Below are positions 8,924 to 16,955 of a stretch of DNA of 60,108 bases, piece by piece. Under the pieces are notes generated by a model. That model did not search any database and had not been told where the DNA came from. It was given only the letters and a program-made list of their open reading frames with translations. Where the stretch lies: contig JAFZVE010000019.1 of the NCBI GenBank assembly GCA_017617995.1, positions 1 to 60,108 on the forward strand, in the 5' to 3' direction. Made by a program: the position numbers and the translations under genes. Positions within the stretch are counted from its first letter, which is position 1. Each line of letters opens with the position of its first letter. Origin of the DNA: Clostridiales bacterium (GTDB lineage: Bacteria > Bacillota > Clostridia > Saccharofermentanales > Saccharofermentanaceae).

Positions 8924-10339
8924 TCACCAGATGACATTGATCTCCTTGATTTCATCATTTGGGGCGCTGGTTTTCGAGGCTGCTTCCACGGCATCTCTCT
9001 TGTGGATGAATCCCGGTGCCACCTGCGGGAAAAGCGCGCAGGAAAGGACGTCTTCTTCGGACTTCGCGAAGTCGGAAACCGATGCACGGAGGGCCTCCAT
9101 CTCATTGGCGATGCGGTCGGCCGGACGGCACTCGATCACCTCTTCATCCCCGATCGCGAGCTTTCTGATCTCTTCATTGACCTTACCCGGAAGTCTTCCG
9201 TACTCTCCGCGAAGAAGCATCTTCGACTCCTTCGGGAACGTCTTATATCGTCCCATCAGGACGTTCATGACCGCCTGCGATCCCACGATCTGGGAAGTCG
9301 GCGTGACGAGCGGCGGATATCCAAAGTCTTCACGGACACGCGGTACTTCCGCGAGTACTTCCTCGAAACGGTCCTCAGCACCGGCCTGCTTGAGCTGATT
9401 GAGAAGGTTCGAGAGCATACCGCCCGGAACCTGGTAAATCAGGGTATTCGGGTCTACACGGAGGACCTTCGGATCGAGGATCCCCTGATCCTGGAGTTTC
9501 TGTGCGACACCCTTGAAATGGACCGCTGCTTTCGAAAGAGAAGGAAGATCGAGACCTGTATCTCTCGGTGTCCCCTTAAAGGCCGCCACCAGGGACTCGG
9601 TGGCCGGCTGGGATGTACCTGTCGCCAGCGGCGAAAGCGCAGTGTCGATGATGTCGATTCCTGCAAGTGCGGCTGCATAGTAGACCATCGCACCGGTACC
9701 TGTCGTATCGTGTGTATGCAGGTGCAGTGGCACATCGACCGCCTCACGGAGCTTACTTACGAGGGAATATGCGGTCGACGGCAGGAGCAGGTTCGCCATG
9801 TCCTTGATGCAGATAACATCCGCGCCCATCTCGACCAGGATCTTCGCCTGCTTTACAAAGTATTCTTCGTTATGCACGGGGCTTGTCGTGTAGCTCAGAG
9901 CCGCCTCACATGTGCCGCCGTATTTCTTCACGGCGCGCATCGGGCTTTCCATATTTCTTACGTCATTCAGCGCGTCGAAAACACGGACGACATTGATGCC
10001 GTTCTCGATCATTCTTCCGCAGAAAGACTCGACTACATCATCAGCGTAATGGCGGTATCCCAGGAGGTTCTGGGCACGAAGGAGCATCTGCAGAGGCGTC
10101 TTCGGCATCGCCTTCTTCAGTGTGCGAAGTCTCTCCCACGGATCCTCTCCTAGGAATCGCATGCAGGAGTCAAATGTCGCGCCACCCCAGCACTCGAGGG
10201 ACCAGTATCCCATGTTATCGAGGATCTCACATGCAGGAAGCATATCCTCGATGCGCATTCTCGTCGCCGCCTGGGACTGATGCGCATCACGAAGGATCGT
10301 ATCAGTGATAAACAGTTTCTTTTCGGGCATCTGAAGCAT
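8924..10339 (-). CDS. 5S-type pyruvate/oxaloacetate carboxyltransferase subunit
   Basis: 471 residues, close to the transcarboxylase 5S subunit, the oxaloacetate decarboxylase alpha chain without its biotin domain, and PycB. Visible signatures are DTILRDAHQS (14-22, metal-binding Asp), the carbamylated-lysine segment ICIKDMANLLLP (K179), metal ligands in HLHTHDTTGTG (H208, H210) and SPLATGTSQPATES (235-249). It moves CO2 between oxaloacetate/pyruvate and carrier biotin. It starts 1 nt after the biotin-carrier stop, with GAGGTAG as ribosome site. No biotin domain is fused to it and no OadB membrane subunit follows. As the last gene of the fab operon it probably supplies carboxyl groups for malonyl-CoA. 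Confidence 0.9.
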   Translation of the reverse strand: MLQMPEKKLFITDTILRDAHQSQAATRMRIEDMLPACEILDNMGYWSLECWGGATFDSCMRFLGEDPWERLRTLKKAMPKTPLQMLLRAQNLLGYRHYADDVVESFCGRMIENGINVVRVFDALNDVRNMESPMRAVKKYGGTCEAALSYTTSPVHNEEYFVKQAKILVEMGADVICIKDMANLLLPSTAYSLVSKLREAVDVPLHLHTHDTTGTGAMVYYAAALAGIDIIDTALSPLATGTSQPATESLVAAFKGTPRDTGLDLPSLSKAAVHFKGVAQKLQDQGILDPKVLRVDPNTLIYQVPGGMLSNLLNQLKQAGAEDRFEEVLAEVPRVREDFGYPPLVTPTSQIVGSQAVMNVLMGRYKTFPKESKMLLRGEYGRLPGKVNEEIRKLAIGDEEVIECRPADRIANEMEALRASVSDFAKSEEDVLSCALFPQVAPGFIHKRDAVEAASKTSAPNDEIKEINVIW

Positions 10340-10340
10340 C

Positions 10341-10736
10341 TTACTCTACCTCGAAAAGCACTTGTCCGGATGCGACTGTGTCGCCCTTATTTACGAAGAG
10401 TGCTTTTACCACACCGGCCTTCGGGCTGTTGATATCGTTCTCCATCTTCATGGCTTCGAGGACCACGACCGCTTCACCGGCATTGACGGAATCCCCGACG
10501 TTCTTATTGACACGGAGGATCGTACCCGGCATCGGTGCGTTTACACTGCCGGCACCACCTGTGACCGGAGCGGAAGCCTTCGGAGCGCCAGCAGAAGTGG
10601 CAGCCGGAGCCGCAGAAGGTGCGGCAGCAGGTGCTTTGGGCGCAGAAGCAGCAGAAGCCTTTGCTTCAGACTCGCTTATCTCTTCTACTTCGATCTCATA
10701 TGCTTTACCATTCAGTTTAATTCTATAGTTGCTCAT
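10341..10736 (-). CDS. Biotin carboxyl carrier protein
   Basis: 131 residues. N-terminal segment (1-25), an Ala/Pro linker (about 26-62), and a biotinyl domain (about 63-131) with the motif EAMKMEND, in which K97 is the biotinylation site. The layout resembles the 1.3S transcarboxylase subunit and decarboxylase gamma/biotin chains rather than AccB of acetyl-CoA carboxylase. The ATG overlaps the stop of the 62-residue gene (ATGA). The carrier would shuttle carboxy-biotin between the 5S-type and 12S-type subunits encoded on either side. Confidence 0.92.
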   Translation of the reverse strand: MSNYRIKLNGKAYEIEVEEISESEAKASAASAPKAPAAAPSAAPAATSAGAPKASAPVTGGAGSVNAPMPGTILRVNKNVGDSVNAGEAVVVLEAMKMENDINSPKAGVVKALFVNKGDTVASGQVLFEVE

Positions 10737-10921
10737 ACCAATTCATCCTCCAGTGCGTATTTCTTATAGCTGATATTCTTCTCGCGAATATATTTCATAA
10801 GAGCAGATTCACCGATCTCGCGGAAGTTTACCACGCGAAGATTACGTATATCTTTACCGGTCTTCTCTGCGATTGCGGCGACCGCCATCGCGATGATCTC
10901 TTCCTTCTTTAACTCTTCCAT
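10733..10921 (-). CDS. 62-residue protein in the carboxyltransferase set
   Basis: The ATG at 10921 has GGAGGTACGCAC in front, lies 13 nt after the 12S-type gene, and the stop overlaps the biotin-carrier start. The protein begins MEELKKEEIIAMAVAAIAEK and ends in a basic/acidic helix-forming stretch. In sodium-pumping decarboxylases a small gamma/delta subunit occupies this place but has an N-terminal membrane span; none is visible here. It may be a soluble assembly subunit comparable in size to the epsilon subunits of some acyl-CoA carboxylases. No family is recognised with certainty. Confidence 0.7.
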   Translation of the reverse strand: MEELKKEEIIAMAVAAIAEKTGKDIRNLRVVNFREIGESALMKYIREKNISYKKYALEDELV

Positions 10922-10934
10922 GTGCGTACCTCCA

Positions 10935-12485
10935 TCAGAGCGGGATATTGCCGTGTTTCTTGTACGGACGGTCCTGCGATTTCGTCTCGAGGGAACGGAG
11001 TGCGGAGACGATCTTCGCCTTCGTGTCCTCCGGCAGGATGACCTCGTCGACGTAGCCACGGTTAGCGGCGACATACGGATTCATGAACTTGTCGTTATAC
11101 TCGGCGACGAGTTCTTCTCTCTTCGCACCCTTATCCTCAGCGGCCTCGATCGCTTTTCTGCCGATGATAGCGACCGCACCCGAAGCGCCCATGACAGCGA
11201 TCTCGGCGATCGGCCATGCGTAGACGACATCCGCGCCCAGGCCCTTGCTGTTCATGGCGATATATGCGCCGCCGTAAGCCTTACGCATGATGACCGTCAC
11301 CTTCGGGACCGTCGCCTCGGCAAAAGCGTAGAGAAGCTTCGCACCGTGGCGGATGATGCCGTTGTGCTCCTGGTTCGAACCCGGCATGAAGGCCGGCACG
11401 TCCACGAGCGTGACGAGCGGGATATTGAAGCAGTCGCAGAAACGGATGAAACGCGCACCCTTATCGGAGGCATTGATCTCGAGAGATCCTGCGATGCAGT
11501 TGGACTGGTTGGCCACGATACCGACGGTCTTTCCTTCGATACGGGCAAAGCCGACGACGATGTTCTTGGCAAAATCAGCAGATACTTCCATAAAGCTATT
11601 TCTGTCGATGAATGTCGCGATGACGTCGCGGACATCGTAGGCTGCCTTCGGATTCGACGGGACGATCTCCGGGATCGATGCGCATGCATCTACGGAAATG
11701 CCCTCTACATCCGCTGCGACACCTTCGTTGTTGTCCGGGAGATATCCGATCAGGCGTCTCACGCCGTTTAAGCACTCGAGATCATCGGGGTAAACGAAGT
11801 GGGCCACACCGCTGACTGCGGAGTGCACGCCGGCACCGCCGAGCTGGCCGGCTGTGATCTCTTCACCGGTTACCGACTTAACGACCGCCGGTCCTGTGAT
11901 GTACATCTGGGAGGTCTCTTCGGTCATGAAGATGTAGTCGCAGATGGCCGGAGAGTAGCATGCGCCACCGGCACATGGCCCCATGATAACCGAGATCTGC
12001 GGGATCACGCCCGAAGCCATGGTATTTCTCAGGAAGATCTCGGCATAGCCGTTCAGGCTGTCGATGCCTTCTTCGATTCTTGCTCCGCCGCTGTCGTTCA
12101 TGGAAACGAACGGGGCACCTGCTTCCATTGCCTTATCCATCGCGAGGCAGATCTTCTTCGCGTGCGCCGCACCGAGAGAACCGCCGCCGACAGTAAAGTC
12201 CTGGGAGGAGGCGTACACGAGTCTTCCGTGTACATATCCGTAACCGGTCACGACTCCGTCGCCCGGCTTCTTTTTCTTATCCATTCCGAAGTCGGTCGCT
12301 CCGGATGTCATGAGGGAATTAAGCTCGACGAAAGTATCGTCGTCAAAGAGTGCCTGCATTCTTTCTCTTGCCGTGAGTTTGCCGCGGGCGTGCTGTTTCT
12401 CGATACCGGCTTCCCCACCGGCCAGCTCCGCTTCGAGTTGTCTTTTCTTCAGATCGCTGATCGAATCGATCCATTTGTCGTCCAT
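10935..12485 (-). CDS. 12S/MmdA-type acyl-CoA carboxyltransferase subunit
   Basis: 516 residues from the ATG at 12485 (AAGGTGG upstream; a GTG at 12497 lies inside that ribosome site). Two crotonase-like carboxyltransferase domains: GPCAGGACYSPA (169-180) forms the N-domain oxyanion site and KAYGGAYIAMNSKGLGAD (402-419) its C-domain counterpart. Closest families are methylmalonyl-CoA decarboxylase alpha (MmdA), the transcarboxylase 12S subunit and PccB. The residue after GGAY is Ile (I409), whereas propionyl-specific PccB enzymes have Asp at this specificity position. It transfers CO2 between carboxy-biotin and an acyl-CoA; next to fab genes the likely product is malonyl-CoA. It follows fabZ after 71 nt. 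Confidence 0.9.
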   Translation of the reverse strand: MDDKWIDSISDLKKRQLEAELAGGEAGIEKQHARGKLTARERMQALFDDDTFVELNSLMTSGATDFGMDKKKKPGDGVVTGYGYVHGRLVYASSQDFTVGGGSLGAAHAKKICLAMDKAMEAGAPFVSMNDSGGARIEEGIDSLNGYAEIFLRNTMASGVIPQISVIMGPCAGGACYSPAICDYIFMTEETSQMYITGPAVVKSVTGEEITAGQLGGAGVHSAVSGVAHFVYPDDLECLNGVRRLIGYLPDNNEGVAADVEGISVDACASIPEIVPSNPKAAYDVRDVIATFIDRNSFMEVSADFAKNIVVGFARIEGKTVGIVANQSNCIAGSLEINASDKGARFIRFCDCFNIPLVTLVDVPAFMPGSNQEHNGIIRHGAKLLYAFAEATVPKVTVIMRKAYGGAYIAMNSKGLGADVVYAWPIAEIAVMGASGAVAIIGRKAIEAAEDKGAKREELVAEYNDKFMNPYVAANRGYVDEVILPEDTKAKIVSALRSLETKSQDRPYKKHGNIPL

Positions 12486-12556
12486 CTGATAGACCACCTT
12501 TCAAATCATTCTTTCACTGAGATTTCGCGTCTTTTCCAAAAACGATGTATCGGCGC

Positions 12557-13027
12557 TTATGCCTCCGCTGCTTCTGTTTCGCCGTCTTCTTTACCCGGCA
12601 GGATCGCGAACTTGATGATACAGTCGCAGGCGACTTCGTCGCCTACCGATGCGACACCGTGTCCCATGCCGACCGGACCGCGGAGCGCGGTGATCTCGGT
12701 CTTCAGAGTCAGGACATCACCCGGAACGACCGGACGCTTGAACTTGCATTTGTCGATACCGGCGAATACGGCGATACGCCCCTTGAACTCATCCTTGCAG
12801 AGGATCGCGACCGCACCGGTCTGGGCCAGTGCTTCGACCTGAAGGACACCCGGCATGATCGGCATCTCCGGGAAATGCCCCTGAAAATAGGGTTCATCGT
12901 AGGTGATGCACTTTCTGCCGATGGCATATACACCCTCTTCGTAATCCTCGATGGCGTCCACCAGGAGGAACGGAGAACGGTGCGGAAGAATGTCCATGAT
13001 CTCTTTGGTTGTCAGTGCTTTTGCCAT
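12557..13027 (-). CDS. fabZ: (3R)-hydroxyacyl-ACP dehydratase
   Basis: 156 residues, hot-dog fold. LPHRSPFLLVD (14-24) and HFPEMPIMPGVLQVEALAQ carry the catalytic H51 and E65. It dehydrates 3-hydroxyacyl-ACP to trans-2-enoyl-ACP in the elongation cycle. The C-terminal tail after about residue 145 is Glu/Ala-rich. GAGGTACTCAT precedes the ATG; the stop of fabF lies 11 nt upstream. No fabA or fabM is visible, so the route to unsaturated acyl chains is not explained by this cluster. Confidence 0.95.
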   Translation of the reverse strand: MAKALTTKEIMDILPHRSPFLLVDAIEDYEEGVYAIGRKCITYDEPYFQGHFPEMPIMPGVLQVEALAQTGAVAILCKDEFKGRIAVFAGIDKCKFKRPVVPGDVLTLKTEITALRGPVGMGHGVASVGDEVACDCIIKFAILPGKEDGETEAAEA

Positions 13028-13038
13028 ATGAGTACCTC

Positions 13039-14274
13039 TTACTCCTCGAACTTCTTCATGATGATGGATGCATTGTGACCACCGAATCCCAGGGAGTTGC
13101 TCATCGCATACTTGACTTCCTGCTCGATCGGGCTGCCGAAGCAGTAATTCAGATCCATCTCGTCTTCGGTCTCGGCCGAGCCCATGGTCTGGTGGATGAA
13201 GCCCTCTTCACAGGACTTCGCCAGAACGATCGCTTCGATCGCACCGGCCGCACCGAGGAGGTGTCCGGTCATAGACTTCGTGGAGTTGATCTTTACGTTA
13301 TAAGCGGCATCTCCGAGAGCGGTCTTGATCGCACGTGTCTCGAAAAGATCGTTGTGGTGAGTGGATGTACCGTGAGCGTTGATGTAGTCAAGCTCGGAAG
13401 GCTCGATGCCGGCATCTGCGATAGCTGCCATCATGGCGTGAGCTGCGCCGATTCCGGACTCTTCCGGAGAAGTGATGTGATAAGCGTCGCAGGAAGCGCC
13501 GTAACCGACCATCTCTGCATAGATCTTCGCGCCACGTGCCTTCGCGTGTTCATACTCTTCGAGTACCAGAACGCCGGCACCTTCGCCAAGTACAAAACCG
13601 TCTCTGTTCTTGTCGAACGGGATCGAAGCGTGAAGCGGATCCTCGCTTGTAGAGAGTGCTTTTAGAGCACAGAAACCGGCCACGCCCATCGGGCAGATCG
13701 CTGCCTCGGTACCACCTGCGAGGATAACGTCGGCTTCGTTCGCCTGGATCGTTCTATAGGCTTCGCCGATGGAGTTCGTACCGGATGCGCAGGCCGTAAC
13801 GACATCGATGTTCTTGCCCTTAAATCCTGTTACGATCGCGATGTTACCGGCCGCCATGTTACCGATCATGAGCGGGATGTAAAGAGGACCGATCTTGTTC
13901 GGGCCGAAGTCGAGGAGGCGCTTGTGCTCGCGCTCGGTCGCCTGCATGGAGCCGACGCCGGAACCGACGATAACGCCGCAACGGTAGGCATCTTCAGACT
14001 CGATGTTGATGCCGGAATCTTTCACAGCCATAAGGGCTGCTGCCGCCGCATACTGGGAGAACGGTTCCATTCTCTTCGCGGTCTTAAAGTCCATATATTC
14101 ATCCGGCTTGAAGTCACGAACTTCGCCCGCGACCTTCGCCTTATAATCTGTCGTATCAAACTTCGTGATGGGGCCGATGCCGACTTTACCGGCCTTGATG
14201 TTCGACCAGAATTCTTCTACGGTGTTGCCCAGCGGTGTTACTGCACCCATACCTGTAATCACAACTCTTCTCAT
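13039..14274 (-). CDS. fabF: 3-oxoacyl-ACP synthase II
   Basis: 411 residues, the usual length. The Cys-His-His triad of elongating condensing enzymes is intact: C162 in VVTACASGTNSIG, H301 in INAHGTSTHHND and H338 in KSMTGHLLGAAG. It condenses malonyl-ACP with acyl-ACP. AAAGGAAGGTATATAAC precedes the ATG. Fifty nt separate it from fabG; no acpP lies in that gap, which is where or near where many Clostridia encode it. Confidence 0.96.
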   Translation of the reverse strand: MRRVVITGMGAVTPLGNTVEEFWSNIKAGKVGIGPITKFDTTDYKAKVAGEVRDFKPDEYMDFKTAKRMEPFSQYAAAAALMAVKDSGINIESEDAYRCGVIVGSGVGSMQATEREHKRLLDFGPNKIGPLYIPLMIGNMAAGNIAIVTGFKGKNIDVVTACASGTNSIGEAYRTIQANEADVILAGGTEAAICPMGVAGFCALKALSTSEDPLHASIPFDKNRDGFVLGEGAGVLVLEEYEHAKARGAKIYAEMVGYGASCDAYHITSPEESGIGAAHAMMAAIADAGIEPSELDYINAHGTSTHHNDLFETRAIKTALGDAAYNVKINSTKSMTGHLLGAAGAIEAIVLAKSCEEGFIHQTMGSAETEDEMDLNYCFGSPIEQEVKYAMSNSLGFGGHNASIIMKKFEE

Positions 14275-14324
14275 GTTATATACCTTCCTTTATTTCATGT
14301 GGTCCGCATCGCGGCACCTGGTTT

Positions 14325-15059
14325 TTACATGCACATACCGCCGTCGACGGTCAGCACCTGGCCTGTGATATAGTCTGCTTTCTCCGAAGCGAGGAAACCG
14401 ATCGTGCCGGCGATATCTTCCGGCTTTGCAGTTCTCTTCAGCGGGATGAGATTCATCAGGGCTTCCTTGACCTTATCGCTGAGGACATCGGTCATATCAG
14501 TTTCGACGAAACCCGGAGCTACTGCGTTTACGGTGATGCCGCGGGAGCCGAGTTCTTTTGCCAGAGACTTCGTAAATCCGATGATACCGGCCTTCGAAGC
14601 AGCGTAGTTGGCCTGTCCGGCGTTACCCTGGATACCGACGATCGATGCGATGTTGATGATCTTTCCGGATCTCTGCTTCATCATGATCGCCGAGCAGGCC
14701 TTGCTCATGAGGAAGCAGCCCTTGAGGTTCGTGTCGATGACGGCGTCAAAATCCTCTTCACTCATACGAAGCAGGAGACCGTCCTTCGTGATCCCGGCGT
14801 TGTTTACGAGAACATCCACAGAACCGAATGTCTCGCGAACATTTTCAACGGCAACCTCGACATCTGCCTTATTCTTTACATCACATTTGATCGCGATGGC
14901 GTCGACACCGTTTTCTTTGCATGCGGCAACAGTTTCTTCAGCCTTGGCCTGATTGCCGCAATAGATGATGGCTACATTCATGCCCATCTTACTGAACTCA
15001 ATCGCGGTCGCACGTCCGATACCGCGGGATCCGCCGGTTACGATTGCTGTCTTTGTCAT
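14325..15059 (-). CDS. fabG: 3-oxoacyl-ACP reductase
   Basis: 244 residues, a classical short-chain dehydrogenase. NADPH-binding TGGSRGIGRA (8-17), NNAG (86-89), and the catalytic S139, Y152 and K156 (NYAASKAG) are intact. It reduces 3-oxoacyl-ACP. The ATG overlaps the fabD stop (ATGA) and the ribosome site GGAGG lies within the fabD end, so the two are translationally coupled. Confidence 0.95.
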   Translation of the reverse strand: MTKTAIVTGGSRGIGRATAIEFSKMGMNVAIIYCGNQAKAEETVAACKENGVDAIAIKCDVKNKADVEVAVENVRETFGSVDVLVNNAGITKDGLLLRMSEEDFDAVIDTNLKGCFLMSKACSAIMMKQRSGKIINIASIVGIQGNAGQANYAASKAGIIGFTKSLAKELGSRGITVNAVAPGFVETDMTDVLSDKVKEALMNLIPLKRTAKPEDIAGTIGFLASEKADYITGQVLTVDGGMCM

Positions 15060-15991
15060 TTCTCTGCCTCCGCCTTTTCCTTGATGCGGGCAGCAACGGC
15101 CTTCACATCTTCAAGTGTCTCGACGTTCAGGATCTCGACGTCAGACAGGGTCTTCTTCTCAAATCCGGAGATGGTCTTACCCGGACCGATCTCGATGAAT
15201 GTATCGACACCGGCCTTCGCAAGCGCTTCGATATCCTGCTGCATGCGGACAGATCCGCTGACCTGCTTCTCCAGGAGATCCGGGATCTCGCTTGCATCTT
15301 CAACAAGACCACCTGTGAGGTTTGCTGCGTACGGCACCTTCAGCTCGGCAAAGTCGACTTCGTCGATAACGGAGCGGAGCTTACGTCCTGCCGGCTCCAT
15401 GATCGGAGAGTGGAACGGACCGCTGCACTTCAGCGGGATGACTCTCTTCGCACCCTTTTCCTTCAGGACTTCGCCGGCCTTCTCGACCGCTTCCTTATAG
15501 CCCGTGATGACGATCTGGCCCGGGCAGTTGAAGTTCGCTACATATACGCCTTCGATGCCGTCGATCGCCGCACGGAGATCTTCTTCGTTCATGCCGATTA
15601 CGGCGCTCATACCGCCGATATCCGGAGCTGCTTCTTCCATGATCTTGCCTCTTTCGGTAACGAGCTTGATCGCATCTTCGAAAGACATGGCGCCAGAAGC
15701 AACCAGTGCTGTATATTCGCCAAGGGAGAGACCACAGGTCGCATCCGGCTCGACACCTTCTTCGCGGAGTGTCTCTGTCGCGGCCATACAGGCGGTCAGA
15801 AGGCAGACCTGTGTGTACTTGGTCTGGTTCAGTTCTTCTTTCTCGTTGAAGCAAAGATCAGGGATATCGTAGCCGCTGATTTTACTCGCCTTATCAAAAA
15901 GGTCTCTGGCTGCGCCGATCTCCTCGTAGAAATCCTGCATCATTCCGTTCTTCTGGGCACCCTGGCCCGGATACATAAATGCGATCTTCAT
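15056..15991 (-). CDS. fabD: Malonyl-CoA:ACP transacylase
   Basis: 311 residues. The nucleophile elbow GLSLGEYTALVASG places the catalytic serine at S89; the partner His lies in CSGPFHSPIM (about residue 200), and GQGAQ is at the N-terminus (9-13). It loads malonyl groups from CoA onto acyl carrier protein, and so is the direct consumer of malonyl-CoA from the downstream carboxyltransferase genes. Its ATG overlaps the fabK stop by one base, with GGGAGG upstream. Confidence 0.95.
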   Translation of the reverse strand: MKIAFMYPGQGAQKNGMMQDFYEEIGAARDLFDKASKISGYDIPDLCFNEKEELNQTKYTQVCLLTACMAATETLREEGVEPDATCGLSLGEYTALVASGAMSFEDAIKLVTERGKIMEEAAPDIGGMSAVIGMNEEDLRAAIDGIEGVYVANFNCPGQIVITGYKEAVEKAGEVLKEKGAKRVIPLKCSGPFHSPIMEPAGRKLRSVIDEVDFAELKVPYAANLTGGLVEDASEIPDLLEKQVSGSVRMQQDIEALAKAGVDTFIEIGPGKTISGFEKKTLSDVEILNVETLEDVKAVAARIKEKAEAEK

Positions 15992-16920
15992 TATTTCTTA
16001 CCTCCCAGAAGTGTTTCTGCCTGGTCCATCATGGACACGATTCTTTCTTTTACTGTCATCTGCTGTGAAAGCAGTCCGGAGATCTGGCCCGCCATGAAGG
16101 AGCCCATGTCCTTATCGCCGTCAACTACGGCTTTTCTAAGGGATCCGAGGGAGAGCTGCTCGAGCTCGTCGAGAGTCGCGCCTTCGGACTCCATCTTCAG
16201 GTACACCTTCGTCAGCTGGTTACGGATCGTTCTGACCGGATGACCGGTGCTTCTGCCCGTTACTTTCGTATCGATGTCGGAAGCCTTCAGAACGAGGTCC
16301 TTGTAGTTCTGGTGGATGTTTGTCTCATCACAAGGAATGAAGCATGTACCGCACTGTACGCCCTCGGCGCCCAGCATGAATGCTGCGGCAATACCTCTGC
16401 CGTCTGCGATACCACCTGCTGCGATGACCGGGATGGAGAGTGCATCGACAACCTGCGGAACAAGTGTCATGGTCGTCAGTTCACCGATATGTCCGCCGGA
16501 CTCGGTTCCCTCTGCAACCACTGCATCTACGCCGAGTCTTTCCATTCTCTTCGCAAGGCCTACGGAAGCGATGACCGGGATGATCTTAATTCCGGCTTCC
16601 TGCCACTTCGAGAGGTATCTTTCCGGAGAACCGGCACCGGTCGTGATGACAGCGACCTTTTCCTCCGCGAGGACATCGGCGATCTCCGGTGCATGCGGGT
16701 TCATGAGCATGACGTTTACGCCGAACGGCTTATCGGTCAGTTCTCTGCAGCACTTGACCTGATTTCTGACCCAGTCCGCATCGGCTCCGCCGGAACCGAT
16801 GATGCCCAAGCCACCGGCATTACTGACTGCCGCAGCGAGGTGATAGTCCGCCACCCAGGCCATACCGCCCTGGATGATCGGGTACTCAATATTCAGAAGT
16901 TCAGTGAGTCTCGTTTTCAT
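15991..16920 (-). CDS. fabK: Enoyl-ACP reductase II (FMN-dependent)
   Basis: 309 residues, a TIM-barrel flavoprotein of the nitronate monooxygenase/FabK family. The N-terminus IIQGGMAWVADYHLAAAVSN and AGGLGIIGSGGA are typical, followed by GTGAGSPERY and the phosphate-binding IPVIAAGGIADGRG. Its place between fabH and fabD marks it as the enoyl reductase of this cycle, the FabK route of many Clostridia and streptococci. AGGAGAACGAC precedes the ATG. Confidence 0.95.
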   Translation of the reverse strand: MKTRLTELLNIEYPIIQGGMAWVADYHLAAAVSNAGGLGIIGSGGADADWVRNQVKCCRELTDKPFGVNVMLMNPHAPEIADVLAEEKVAVITTGAGSPERYLSKWQEAGIKIIPVIASVGLAKRMERLGVDAVVAEGTESGGHIGELTTMTLVPQVVDALSIPVIAAGGIADGRGIAAAFMLGAEGVQCGTCFIPCDETNIHQNYKDLVLKASDIDTKVTGRSTGHPVRTIRNQLTKVYLKMESEGATLDELEQLSLGSLRKAVVDGDKDMGSFMAGQISGLLSQQMTVKERIVSMMDQAETLLGGKK

Positions 16921-16955
16921 GTCGTTCTCCTATTCTTATTCCTTTTCTATCTTTA

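Noticed and set aside
8864..10153. A 429-codon open frame on the plus strand opposite the 5S-type carboxyltransferase gene
   Set aside because: It is rich in Arg/His/Cys with no domain, has no ribosome site, and arises from the codon bias of the clearly conserved gene on the other strand.
8924..12485. Na+-translocating oxaloacetate or methylmalonyl-CoA decarboxylase
   Set aside because: The beta membrane subunit (OadB/MmdB) is absent and the small subunit has no membrane span, so an ion pump cannot be assembled from these genes alone.
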